Assembly: GCF_004522095.1 (NCBI RefSeq)
Contig: NZ_SPUI01000003.1
Coordinates: 372,001 to 436,000 of the forward strand
Source: Nocardioides sp. 503
GTDB taxonomy: Bacteria > Actinomycetota > Actinomycetes > Propionibacteriales > Nocardioidaceae
Reading direction: 5' to 3'
DNA length: 64,000 bases
Every line of letters begins with the position of its first letter. The stretch's first letter is position 1. A program made the translations under genes and the position numbers. Positions 8,727-16,235 of this stretch are shown one piece after another. Under the pieces are notes generated by a model, which was not told the DNA's origin, made no database searches, and worked only from the letters and a program-made list of their open reading frames with translations.

Positions 8727-9970
8727 GCTCCGCGCCCCCGCCGAGCTGCGCTGATCAACAGCTTCTCGATCGTGTCGACACCCTGGTGATAAGCGAACGT
8801 CCGTTCGTAGTACTCCCTGGCGGCACGCCGCCGCCCCGCCAGCCCCTGTGTCCCCAGGTTGGCGGCCTCCTGCAGGGCCCCCACCAGACCGCCCACGTCA
8901 CCAGGTGCCACGGCCCAGCCCGCGCCCGAGTCGTTGACCACCGATGCCGCGTCTCCGCTCAGCGAGCCGACCACGACGCCGCCTGCCGCCAGGATCGCCT
9001 GCAGCTTGCTCGGCATGGTCACGCGCGCCAGCGGGTGGTCGTTGAGGGCCACGTAGTTGACGTCCGCGGCTGCCGCTAGCGCCGGCATCTCGTCCCTCGG
9101 CAGGCGCCCGAGGAAGTGCACGTTGTCCGCTCCGATCCGCGCGGCCATGTCTCGCAGGCGACTCTCCTCGGTGCCCGACCCGGCGATGAGGCACACGACG
9201 GACGACCGCTTCATCCGGCCGCAGGCCTCGATCAGGGTCTCGAGCCCCTGAGCGCGTCCGAGTGTCCCGGCGTACACGACTGCAAGCTGGTTCGGGTCGA
9301 GGCCATACCCTCTGACCTCTGGTCGGGAGGTCGGCTTGTGGAGCGTCTCATCGGCCCACATGGGCGCGTAGGCGAGCTTGGCGCGAGGGACTCCCCGCTC
9401 AGCGAGAATCTCGCCGACACCGGGCGAGATGTAGGCGACGTGCTCCGCCGTCCGGTACATCCAGTTGCACACCCCGTCCACCGCACGAAGCGCGGTCCGA
9501 CCGCGCCCGCTGTCCGAGCCGAGCCCGACCGCCGCCAAGGTGTCTGGCCACAGGTCCAGGACGTGCACGACTGAGGGAGTCCTGCGGAAGAGGTGCTGGA
9601 CGGCGAGGGGAAGACCGATCGTCACTGGCGAGTAGTTGACCCACAAGGCATCCACGTGTCGGAACGACGCCGGAACGCCGGCAACCGCAGCGGATGCGGC
9701 GAACGAGCCGTAGTTCAAGAGCCGTCGAGACATGGACTCGCTGTGCGATGGATACAGAGCCACCCGACTCACCCGCACGCCGTCCGCCTCTTCGGTCGAC
9801 CGAGGGCGGATGCGATAGCCGGCGGCGAGAACTCCGTCCGGATAGTTCGGGTACCCGGTCACCACCTCGACCGAGTGCCCTCGCGATGCCAGTCCACGCG
9901 CCAGCGCCGCAGGAAGCGCGGCCGGTCCCGGTTCCGGGTCGTACCACTGGGTGAGCATTCCGATACGCAT
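8723..9970 (-). CDS. WbuB-like glycosyltransferase (family 4)
   Basis: 415-residue GT-B enzyme. The N-terminus MRIGMLTQWYDPEPGPAALPAALARGLASRGHSVEVVTGYPNYPDG is typical of WbuB-type transferases; the C-terminal half has VVYAGTLGRAQGLETLIEA and a donor site at MPSKLQAILAAGGVVVGS. E. coli-type WbuB proteins transfer L-FucNAc, which would match capE-capF-capG in this operon; that link is inference. Two ATGs compete: 9976 overlaps the upstream stop as ATGA, while 9970 has a GAGGGG ribosome site six bases upstream; I use 9970. The frame is open much further upstream but that lies inside the PglC-like gene. Confidence 0.85.
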   Translation of the reverse strand: MRIGMLTQWYDPEPGPAALPAALARGLASRGHSVEVVTGYPNYPDGVLAAGYRIRPRSTEEADGVRVSRVALYPSHSESMSRRLLNYGSFAASAAVAGVPASFRHVDALWVNYSPVTIGLPLAVQHLFRRTPSVVHVLDLWPDTLAAVGLGSDSGRGRTALRAVDGVCNWMYRTAEHVAYISPGVGEILAERGVPRAKLAYAPMWADETLHKPTSRPEVRGYGLDPNQLAVVYAGTLGRAQGLETLIEACGRMKRSSVVCLIAGSGTEESRLRDMAARIGADNVHFLGRLPRDEMPALAAAADVNYVALNDHPLARVTMPSKLQAILAAGGVVVGSLSGDAASVVNDSGAGWAVAPGDVGGLVGALQEAANLGTQGLAGRRRAAREYYERTFAYHQGVDTIEKLLISAARRGRGA

Positions 9971-9972
9971 TC

Positions 9973-10560
9973 TCATCCCCTCGCGACGGCTGAAATCGTG
10001 TCGCCCAGGACTTTCAAGTCCCCGACCAGGGTGCGCGTGCGCGCGTACTGCAGATAGAGCTCGACCTTCTGCGGCAAGATCACCTGCACGTAGTAGGACT
10101 CTGCATCGGCGGCGGATGCCAAGAGCTCGGCCTCGCGCCGAAATGCGATGGAACCAGGATCCGTGATCCCCGGGCGGAGCGCCAGGATCTCCTGACGCGC
10201 CTCGGCCGGCCACAACGCCACGTACTTGGCGAGCTCCGGACGAGGTCCGACCAGGCTCATCTCGCCCCGCAGCACGTTGACGAACTGAGGCAGTTCGTCG
10301 AGCTTGGTCGACCTCAGCCAGCGACCTACTCGGGTGATCCGCGCATCACCTCCGGCGGTCACGCTGGCCCCGGAGGTGGCATGAGACATGGTCCGGAGCT
10401 TCAAGATCTCGAAAGGGACACCGTGCCTGCCGATTCGCTCCTGCCGGAACACCACCGGCCCCCGGGAGTCCAACCTGACGGCGGCGCAGGAGAGCGCGAG
10501 CAAGGGGGCCGACAAGAGCAGCCCGACAGCAGCGACGACAACGTCGATGGCGCGTTTCAT
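9973..10560 (-). CDS. PglC-like phosphoglycosyl transferase (initiating sugar transferase)
   Basis: 195-residue monotopic bacterial sugar transferase. It should move a sugar-1-phosphate from a UDP-sugar to undecaprenyl phosphate and so start the repeat unit. Features: an N-terminal re-entrant membrane helix (VVVAAVGLLLSAPLLALSCAAVRL), FRQERIGRHGVPFEILKLRTM, the catalytic Asp-Glu in STKLDELPQFVNVLRGEMSLVGPRPE, and PGITDPGS. The short length is that of PglC rather than the WcaJ/WbaP group with extra N-terminal helices. It overlaps the aminotransferase by 4 nt, fitting a modified UDP-amino-sugar as substrate. Confidence 0.92.
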   Translation of the reverse strand: MKRAIDVVVAAVGLLLSAPLLALSCAAVRLDSRGPVVFRQERIGRHGVPFEILKLRTMSHATSGASVTAGGDARITRVGRWLRSTKLDELPQFVNVLRGEMSLVGPRPELAKYVALWPAEARQEILALRPGITDPGSIAFRREAELLASAADAESYYVQVILPQKVELYLQYARTRTLVGDLKVLGDTISAVARG

Positions 10561-11705
10561 CCAGTCGCCGCCTCACGAACCGCATGCACGACCCGGTCCA
10601 CGTCGTCGCTCGACATGGACGAGAAGATCGGCAGGCTCACCACCCGCTGGAACTCCGCCGTGGCGGCGGGGAAGTCGCTCGGCGCATGGCCGGCGAAGTC
10701 GCGCCAGTAGGGCTGCAGGTGGAGCGGTATGAAGTGGACGCTGGACCCGACTCCAGACCGTGCGAGCGATGCGATGAACGCGTCACGATCCGTCCCGGAC
10801 GGGACTCGGATGACGTACAGGTGCCAGGCGTGGAGGTCGGCGCTCGCGGCAGGTACAGGCAGGCCCAACCCGAGATCTGCGAGCTCGCGGTGGTACCGGT
10901 CGGCTATCGCAGCGCGCTTGTCACGCATCTCCGTGGCCCGACTCAGCTGCACCAAACCCATCGCTGCGGCGGGGTCGGTCATGTTGTACTTGTATCCGGG
11001 CGCAACGACTTCGTAGCGCCATGAGGGCACGTCCGACCGATAGCGATCGAAGGCGTCACGGTCGATCCCGTGCAGCCGCATGATGCGGATGCGCTTCGCG
11101 ATCTCCGGGTCGCGAGTGACGACCATGCCACCCTCTCCGGTCGTCATGGTCTTGGTCGCATAGAAGCTGAAGACGACGGCCTCGCTCTCGCCGGCACCCA
11201 CCATCTGCCCCTCGGTGACGGTCGGCAGGGCGTGGGCAGCGTCCTCGACCACCTTGAGGCCGTGTGACAGCGCGAAGGCACGAAGCGCACTCGGGGAGAC
11301 GCCCAGTCCGGCGAAGTGGACGGGCATGATCGCCTTCGTGCGAGCGGTCACGAGCCGCGCCGCCTGCTCAAGGTCGATGTTGAGGGTGTCGGGGTCCACG
11401 TCGACCAGGACCGGAGTAGCCCCCAGGTAGCGCACCACCTCCGCCGTCGCCGTGAAGGTCCACGTGGGGAGCAGTACCTCGTCGCCTGCCGTGATGCCAC
11501 AGGCCTCCAGAGCGAGGTGCAGGCCCGCTGTGGCTGAGTTGACGGAGACCGCCTCGACGCCGCTGTCGAGCAAGTCGGCGAAGGCTGCCTCGAACTCCTT
11601 GACCTTCGGTCCGGTCGAGACCCAACCGCTGCGAAGGGCCGTCACGACGGCATCGATCTCCGCCTCCCCGATGTCCGGGAGCGCAAAAGGCAGCTTGTCT
11701 CGCAT
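10557..11705 (-). CDS. DegT/DnrJ/EryC1 family sugar aminotransferase
   Basis: 382-residue PLP-dependent aminotransferase of the DegT/ArnB/PglE family, first gene of the polysaccharide operon. Typical elements: N-terminal LPFALPDIGEAEIDAVVTALRSGWVSTGPKVKEFE, PTWTFTATAEVVRYLGATPVLVDVD, VVEDAAHALP, and the internal-aldimine lysine in FSFYATKTMTTGEGGMV. It probably aminates a 4-keto sugar nucleotide. A retaining 4,6-dehydratase of PglF type, which would supply the usual substrate, is not seen here. ATG at 11705 has a GGAGA site six bases upstream; the ATG at 11729 lacks one. Confidence 0.92.
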   Translation of the reverse strand: MRDKLPFALPDIGEAEIDAVVTALRSGWVSTGPKVKEFEAAFADLLDSGVEAVSVNSATAGLHLALEACGITAGDEVLLPTWTFTATAEVVRYLGATPVLVDVDPDTLNIDLEQAARLVTARTKAIMPVHFAGLGVSPSALRAFALSHGLKVVEDAAHALPTVTEGQMVGAGESEAVVFSFYATKTMTTGEGGMVVTRDPEIAKRIRIMRLHGIDRDAFDRYRSDVPSWRYEVVAPGYKYNMTDPAAAMGLVQLSRATEMRDKRAAIADRYHRELADLGLGLPVPAASADLHAWHLYVIRVPSGTDRDAFIASLARSGVGSSVHFIPLHLQPYWRDFAGHAPSDFPAATAEFQRVVSLPIFSSMSSDDVDRVVHAVREAATG

Positions 11706-11814
11706 GTGATTCTCCGTTCGTGCCTTCACAGATGAGAGGTGGTGTTGGGCCTCGCTCGACCCGCGCGATCCGCTTGACCCGAAGGCACTGACGGCCGTCC
11801 ACGCGAGCGCACGT

Positions 11815-13548
11815 TCAGCAGGCGCTCTTGAAGGTGAGATCCTTGCTCCCCGGCTGGATGCCGGGCGTCAGACTGACCTCGCCGGCTCCCGTCTGGCCAG
11901 GGCCGCTCGTCATGGTCCAGGTGATCACCACGTCGTCACGGGTCGCGATCAAGATGGCAAGCACCACCACGGGTCGCCCGTCGATGGTCTGCGCATCCAG
12001 TGTCTGACGCTTCCCGTCCACCTTCAACTGATCGATGGAGCCGCCATAGGGACCGTAGATGCGGACGAGCGTGAGCTGTGCACCGGGTTCGGTCCCAAAC
12101 GTGCCGCCGCCCGTCACCGAATCGGGCAGCTTGGCAGCCTCGGCCGGAGCGATCGCCTGGCTGAGGCTCATGGACCCGGACACGGTCTGTTGATCCTGGG
12201 AGCATGAGGTGGCTCGCGCGTCGGCCCAGTAACGCAGGTAGAAGGACATCTTCGAACCGGTCGCGTCGTTGACACCTACGTCGATGTGAGGAGTGCTGCC
12301 CTCATCCCCCGACAGTCGGCCCTGGATTGCTGAACCTTCCAACTCAGTTGAAACTGCCGGGTCGAATGACGCGAGCAGGAAGCGCCGCTCCGTTGCCGCT
12401 CGACTCAGGCCCCGCACCATGTCCACCGGAGAGGGAGGGTCGCGGGTCAACCGATCGAAGATGGCGCCGGCCGCATCCTCGAACAAGACATCTTGAGCCT
12501 GCACATCGAGGTTGCGATATGGCTTGTTCAAGAGCTCGTCGACAAGGTTCTCCGAAGTCAAGGTGAGGTCCCCAACCGAAACTGGGCCAGTGCCCTCGAG
12601 CAGGTAGGACATCGCGACGGGATCGAGGGAGATCACGCCGTCGATGGGGGTCGAGGGGAACTTGGCGTCCCAGTGTGCGCGCCACAGCTCCGCTGCCCGG
12701 GGGAAGTCGGGGGTGAAGCCGGGGTCCTGGAAGTACGTGCCGACCTCCTCGCCATAGACGGCGACCTCCTCCTCGGTGAGGGGCAGGACCGGCTTCTGAG
12801 CCGTGGGGAAGTCGAGAGCAGTGCCCTGCTTGACCATCTCGAGCTTGCCGTCCTCGGCGTGCACCTGGGCCCAGGCGCCAGGCATGCCGCCGGTGGCGCG
12901 AATCTCTGCGTTGTTCTGGAAGATGAGCAGGTAGTCGCGGGGACCGTCGGCCCCCACCATCGTCGGCAGCACCGCCGTAGCCGTGTCCGCTGCCGTGAGC
13001 GACTGGGCAGCCTCGTCCACTCGGTCGACGTAGTCGTCGAAGCGTGGGCGGAACGCGCCTACGAAGCCGCCACTGTCGATGTCATCGACCTCGTCAGCCG
13101 CCTGCTGGAAGGCGGCACCGGCTTCCGACACCGGCCCCTTGAGACCCTCCACGACCGTGACGTCGATGCGACCGTCGACCGAGAGCCGGTCGAGGTCGTC
13201 GATGGTGGCGGCAAGCGGTGTGATCCCTTCGTCGGCCATGACGTCGAGCGAGCTGCTCAGCGCGCGGACGCCCTGCACGTCGTCGCCGAGAAAGGGGAGC
13301 TTGGTCAGGGTCGCCCACCACCATCCGTCAGTCCGATCCGACGCAGCCGAGGACGCTTCTTGCAGGTCCGCGATGGCCTGGTCACGGGCATCGCTGTCGT
13401 TGTCTCGAACTGCGGCGGTGAGCGCATCGACGCTGGCTTCTGCGTCACGCAGGTCTCGTTGGACCTGCCATGCCTGCCATCCGGTGAGCAGAACCGCTGC
13501 GAGAATCACCCCGCCCAGTACGGCCAGGACCCTGCGACGTGTGACCAC
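11815..13548 (-). CDS. DUF4012 domain membrane-anchored protein
   Basis: 577 residues: a basic start and one membrane helix (about 6-24), a helical region rich in Ala/Asp/Glu to about residue 190, then DYLLIFQNNAEIRATGGMPGAWAQVHAEDG, the hallmark of DUF4012, and a large extracytoplasmic domain. DUF4012 proteins are frequent beside actinobacterial exopolysaccharide loci; some relatives carry LytR-CpsA-Psr-like parts, so a role in attaching or exporting glycan is plausible but unproven. GTG start has a GAGGAT site upstream. A separate unit about 110 bp upstream of the aminotransferase on the same strand. Confidence 0.85.
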   Translation of the reverse strand: MVTRRRVLAVLGGVILAAVLLTGWQAWQVQRDLRDAEASVDALTAAVRDNDSDARDQAIADLQEASSAASDRTDGWWWATLTKLPFLGDDVQGVRALSSSLDVMADEGITPLAATIDDLDRLSVDGRIDVTVVEGLKGPVSEAGAAFQQAADEVDDIDSGGFVGAFRPRFDDYVDRVDEAAQSLTAADTATAVLPTMVGADGPRDYLLIFQNNAEIRATGGMPGAWAQVHAEDGKLEMVKQGTALDFPTAQKPVLPLTEEEVAVYGEEVGTYFQDPGFTPDFPRAAELWRAHWDAKFPSTPIDGVISLDPVAMSYLLEGTGPVSVGDLTLTSENLVDELLNKPYRNLDVQAQDVLFEDAAGAIFDRLTRDPPSPVDMVRGLSRAATERRFLLASFDPAVSTELEGSAIQGRLSGDEGSTPHIDVGVNDATGSKMSFYLRYWADARATSCSQDQQTVSGSMSLSQAIAPAEAAKLPDSVTGGGTFGTEPGAQLTLVRIYGPYGGSIDQLKVDGKRQTLDAQTIDGRPVVVLAILIATRDDVVITWTMTSGPGQTGAGEVSLTPGIQPGSKDLTFKSAC

Positions 13549-13630
13549 GCGGGCATCCTCTCAGGTCCGCTGCGCTCTGGTGGCAAGTGGATCATTCCCA
13601 GACCACGGTCGATCGTGCTCGGGCATGCGA

Positions 13631-13656
13631 AAGGCCCCACGTCACCGTGGGGCCTT
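13631..13656 (-). terminator. Hairpin terminator after the Ig-like secreted protein
   Basis: A perfect 10-bp inverted repeat AAGGCCCCAC / GTGGGGCCTT with a 6-nt loop sits 12 bp beyond the stop of the gene ending at 13669. On the minus strand the stem ends in TTTC, a short U run, so it is a plausible intrinsic terminator separating this gene from the DUF4012 gene. Confidence 0.75.
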
Positions 13657-13668
13657 CAGCAAGTCGTG

Positions 13669-14082
13669 TCAGCGGCGGCGCTTGACGACCTTGAGCTTGT
13701 AGGAGTCGCGCGAGCCCTTCCAGACCGAGTTCTTCGCCGGGGTGAACACCATCGTCACCGTGTAGCGGCCGGCCTTGCGCAGACGCGGGCCCTTGACGGA
13801 CTTGGGGGATCCGGTGAAGGAGGTCGTGCGGGTGTTGTTGACACCGGGACCCTTGACGGTGACCTTGACCGAGCCACGCGGCCGGGCGTTGCCGTTCGCA
13901 CGCACGTTGATCTTGAACTTGGGCGCGGTGTTCTGCTTCACCGACTTGGGGCCCGTGATCGACGAACTCGTGGCGATGCAGCCCGTGTAGGGGCAGGCAG
14001 CCGTGGACGGGGAACCGGTGAAGGCCACCAGCCCGGACGCGATCAGGAACGAGGCCAGCAGGCCCACGATCAGCTTCTTCAT
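13669..14082 (-). CDS. Small secreted Ig-like domain protein
   Basis: 137 residues. A signal peptide (MKKLIVGLLASFLIASGLVAFTGSPSTAA) is followed by a pair of cysteines (CPYTGC) and one beta-rich domain resembling bacterial Ig-like Big_3/Big_5 folds: SITGPKSVKQNTAPKFKINVRAN, RPRGSVKVTVKGPG and AGRYTVTMVFTPAKNSVWKGS. The C-terminus is strongly basic (KVVKRRR). ATG at 14082 has GGGAG seven bases upstream; the in-frame ATG at 14097 overlaps that site and is rejected. Likely an exported cell-surface or matrix protein; no specific function recognised. The 201 bp upstream hold no gene I can support. Confidence 0.75.
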   Translation of the reverse strand: MKKLIVGLLASFLIASGLVAFTGSPSTAACPYTGCIATSSSITGPKSVKQNTAPKFKINVRANGNARPRGSVKVTVKGPGVNNTRTTSFTGSPKSVKGPRLRKAGRYTVTMVFTPAKNSVWKGSRDSYKLKVVKRRR

Positions 14083-14283
14083 CAGGTATCTCCCCATGTG
14101 ACGCCCTCGAGACGTCGGCTAAGTATTTGAAAGTGCATGAGTAGTGAATCACACCGCCATGACGTTTTGCCAGTTCAGAGCACCTTTCGTGCCCAAGAGG
14201 ACTCCTATCCGGAAAGTTCACCGAATGGCCTACGTCGCGTGGCCCGTTGGGGCTATTGCCTTCCCCGACGCATGCTGGGTGCG

Positions 14284-15147
14284 CTAGACGATCGGGACCG
14301 CGTCGGCGATGTTGAGGAGGTTCCGCGCTTCGGCAGGGGTCATCGGCCGGCGCTGAGCCAGCGCACCCAGTGAGACCACACGCTCGACCAGCTGGGCGTT
14401 GCTCTCCACCGGGACGCCCCGACTGATGGTCAGCACGTCCTCCATCCCCACCCGCAGGTGGCCGCCCTTGGACAGGGACGCGAGGGCGACGGCAAGGGTC
14501 GTGCGGCCGATGCCGGTGGCCGACCAGGACGTGACCTCCGGCGGCAATGTCGCGACGCCCGCCACGAGGGCGTCGGCGGTGCCAGGCATCCCGCCGGGCA
14601 CGCCCATGACGAAGTCGCAGTGGACACGACCGCCGTACGGGAGGCCGAAGCGGTCGATGAGGCGGGTGAGGGCGTGGGCCTGGCCGAGGTCGAAGAGCTC
14701 GAACTCCGGGACGATCTGTCGCTCCTGGCTGAGCTGGTAGAGCTCGCAGACGAACGGCCAGGGGTTGGAGAAGACGTCGTCGCCGAAGTTGGTGGTGCCC
14801 ATGGTGAGGCTGCACGAGTCGGGCCGTGCGTCCAGGACCTTGAGGCGCTTGTCGAGGGGGTCGTGCACCGAGCCACCCGTCGAGAGCTGGACCACGAGGT
14901 CGGTGCTCTCGTGGAGGGCGTCGACGGTCTCGGTCAGGAGGCCCAGGTCGAGGGTCGGGCGATGCCCGGCGTCGCGCACGTGGACGTGGATCATGGCGGC
15001 GCCGGCAGCCTCGCAAGCCTGGGCGGTGGCGACGAGCTCCTCGAGCGTCGTGGGGAGCTGCGGGCAGTCGACCTTGGACGTCTCGGCGCCGGTGGGGGCG
15101 ACCGTGATCAGCAGGGCCTCGGGAGGTACGACGGACATGCGGGTCAT
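14284..15147 (-). CDS. BKACE family beta-keto acid cleavage enzyme (DUF849)
   Basis: 287-residue TIM-barrel enzyme of the 3-keto-5-aminohexanoate cleavage (Kce) superfamily, which condense a beta-keto acid with acetyl-CoA and cleave it to acetoacetate and a CoA ester. Recognisable parts: LLITVAPTGAETSKVDCPQLPTTLEEL, the zinc-binding HVHVRD, LSTGG, SLTMGTTNFGDDVFSNPW, EFELFD, FVMGVPGGMPGT and a closing HLRVGMED. Substrate is unknown because the family is broad; there is no lysine-fermentation context. It stands alone on the minus strand, divergent from dtd across 156 bp that contain a dispersed palindrome. Confidence 0.88.
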   Translation of the reverse strand: MTRMSVVPPEALLITVAPTGAETSKVDCPQLPTTLEELVATAQACEAAGAAMIHVHVRDAGHRPTLDLGLLTETVDALHESTDLVVQLSTGGSVHDPLDKRLKVLDARPDSCSLTMGTTNFGDDVFSNPWPFVCELYQLSQERQIVPEFELFDLGQAHALTRLIDRFGLPYGGRVHCDFVMGVPGGMPGTADALVAGVATLPPEVTSWSATGIGRTTLAVALASLSKGGHLRVGMEDVLTISRGVPVESNAQLVERVVSLGALAQRRPMTPAEARNLLNIADAVPIV

Positions 15148-15248
15148 GGTGTCAGAGCGGCCGCAGAGGTGGTGGTGGGCGGTCGGCGGTCCGGGGTCTC
15201 GACGGGTGTTCGTCGCTGGCGCTCCTCACTGCTGGACCACTGGTGGGT

Positions 15249-15281
15249 GGTTTCGAGGCTCGCTCCGCTCGCACCTCAACC
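15249..15281. repeat. TTTCGAG palindromic repeat, copy 1
   Basis: 33-bp element, GGTT-TCGAGG ... CCTCAACC, in the BKACE-dtd intergenic region. Outer GGTT/AACC and inner GAGG/CCTC can pair; the middle is a GCTCGC direct repeat. It shares its frame with the elements at 20866, 20931 and 29808. Just upstream (about 15195-15240) is a more degenerate GGTCTCGAC...GGACCAC stretch that may be a decayed relative. Confidence 0.65.
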
Positions 15282-15303
15282 ACCGTGAGCGAGGATCTCT
15301 GTC

Positions 15304-15729
15304 ATGAGGGCGGTGGTGCAGCGGGTGGTGTCGGCGGCGGTGAGCATCGACGGGGAGGTGACCGGAGCCATCGACGGGCCCGGGCTGCTGGTCTATCTCG
15401 GGGTGACGCACTCCGACACCGAGGAGACCGTCCGGTGGCTGGCGCGGAAGGTGTGGGGGGTGCGCATCCTGCGGGAGGAACAGTCCGCCTCGGACGTCTC
15501 GGCGCCGATCCTGGTCGTCAGTCAGTTCACGCTCTACGGCGACGCCGCGAAGGGGCGTCGCCCCACGTGGGCGGCGGCAGCGCCTGGCGCCGTCAGCGAG
15601 CCGCTCTACGAGGAGTTCTGCAGGGAGCTGCAGACGCTGGGTGCGAGCGTCTCGCGCGGGGTGTTCGGCGCCGACATTCGGGTGGAGTCGGTCAACGACG
15701 GGCCGGTCACTCTCGTGCTGGAGCGGTGA
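15304..15729 (+). CDS. dtd: D-aminoacyl-tRNA deacylase
   Basis: 141 residues, the full DTD length. It hydrolyses D-aminoacyl-tRNAs (and Gly-tRNA-Ala) in the cytoplasm as translation quality control. Motifs: [34 protein letters not shown] at the start, the signature [17 protein letters not shown] in the middle, and the C-terminal cross-subunit motif seen here as [11 protein letters not shown]. No unusual residues. Stand-alone plus-strand gene that converges with a 39-residue membrane protein gene, with stops one base apart. Confidence 0.95.
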   Translation: MRAVVQRVVSAAVSIDGEVTGAIDGPGLLVYLGVTHSDTEETVRWLARKVWGVRILREEQSASDVSAPILVVSQFTLYGDAAKGRRPTWAAAAPGAVSEPLYEEFCRELQTLGASVSRGVFGADIRVESVNDGPVTLVLER

Positions 15730-15730
15730 C

Positions 15731-15850
15731 TCAGCCGACCTGCATGGACTTGTAGACGACGAAGGCGGTGATGACCACCAGCACGAGCAGCCCCGCCAGC
15801 TGGAGGTAGGCCATCCGCTTGCGTGCCACTGCCGGGTTGCGCTTCGTCAC
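15731..15850 (-). CDS. 39-residue single-pass membrane protein
   Basis: A short frame of 40 codons: basic N-terminus (VTKRNPAVARKR), one hydrophobic helix (LQLAGLLVLVVITAFVV) and a short YKSMQVG tail, giving a predicted N-in single-pass peptide. The GTG at 15850 is preceded by a GAGAGG ribosome site about five bases upstream, and AT-richer DNA (GTATTAG) upstream could be a promoter. Codon use is ordinary for the genome. I recognise no family. It lies immediately after the terminator of the sulfur operon and converges on dtd. Confidence 0.7.
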   Translation of the reverse strand: MTKRNPAVARKRMAYLQLAGLLVLVVITAFVVYKSMQVG

Positions 15851-15891
15851 TGCTGCCTCTCAAAGACACGGTATTAGACGCAGCATAGGAG

Positions 15892-15933
15892 CGGCCCCGG
15901 GCGTGTGTCTTGCGAACACACGGCCCGGGGCCG
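15892..15933 (-). terminator. Long hairpin ending the sulfur operon
   Basis: A 17-18 bp inverted repeat with a one-base bulge and a 7-nt loop (arms CGGCCCCGGGC+GTGTGT against ACACAC+GGCCCGGGGCCG) starts six bases after the DUF1416 stop. No long U run follows on the minus strand, as is common for actinobacterial terminators. Confidence 0.75.
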
Positions 15934-15938
15934 AACTC

Positions 15939-16235
15939 TCAGAGGCGGACGTTCACCTCGGCGACCGAGCCGACCGCCGCGACGACGCGGTTGTCGACGG
16001 GGTCCGCCTTGGGGGCGAGGGTGCGCAGCGTCCACTCGCCCTCGCCGGCGAAGAACCGGAAGTGGCCCGTGGCCGAGGTCGGGACCTCGGCGGTGAACTC
16101 ACCGGTGCGGTCGAGAAGGCGCACGTAGGCGTTGCCGACGGGGTCCTCGCCGCGGAAGACCTGGCCCTGGATGATGGCCTCCTTCTTGACGTCGACGCCG
16201 TCCAGCGACAGCCCGCCCTCGGTAGCGCCGCACAT
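15939..16235 (-). CDS. DUF1416 family protein
   Basis: 98 residues beginning MCGATEGGLSLDGVDVKKEAIIQGQVFRGEDPVGNAYVRLLD, the full length of DUF1416, an actinobacterial family that regularly follows a thiosulfate sulfurtransferase gene. The sequence looks like a small beta-sandwich (transthyretin/carboxypeptidase-regulatory-like: GQVFRGEDPVGNAYVRL...GEFTAEVPTSATGHFRFF). The conserved Cys2 is present. The exact role in sulfur metabolism is unknown. ATG shares one base with the preceding sulfurtransferase stop. A longer frame continues upstream but lies inside that gene. Confidence 0.88.
   Translation of the reverse strand: MCGATEGGLSLDGVDVKKEAIIQGQVFRGEDPVGNAYVRLLDRTGEFTAEVPTSATGHFRFFAGEGEWTLRTLAPKADPVDNRVVAAVGSVAEVNVRL

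Noticed and set aside
15195..15240. A further copy of the TTTCGAG palindrome next to copy 1
   Set aside because: It shares only a GGTCTCGAC...GACCAC outline and lacks the TTTCGAG and CTCAACC cores, so it is at best a decayed relative.
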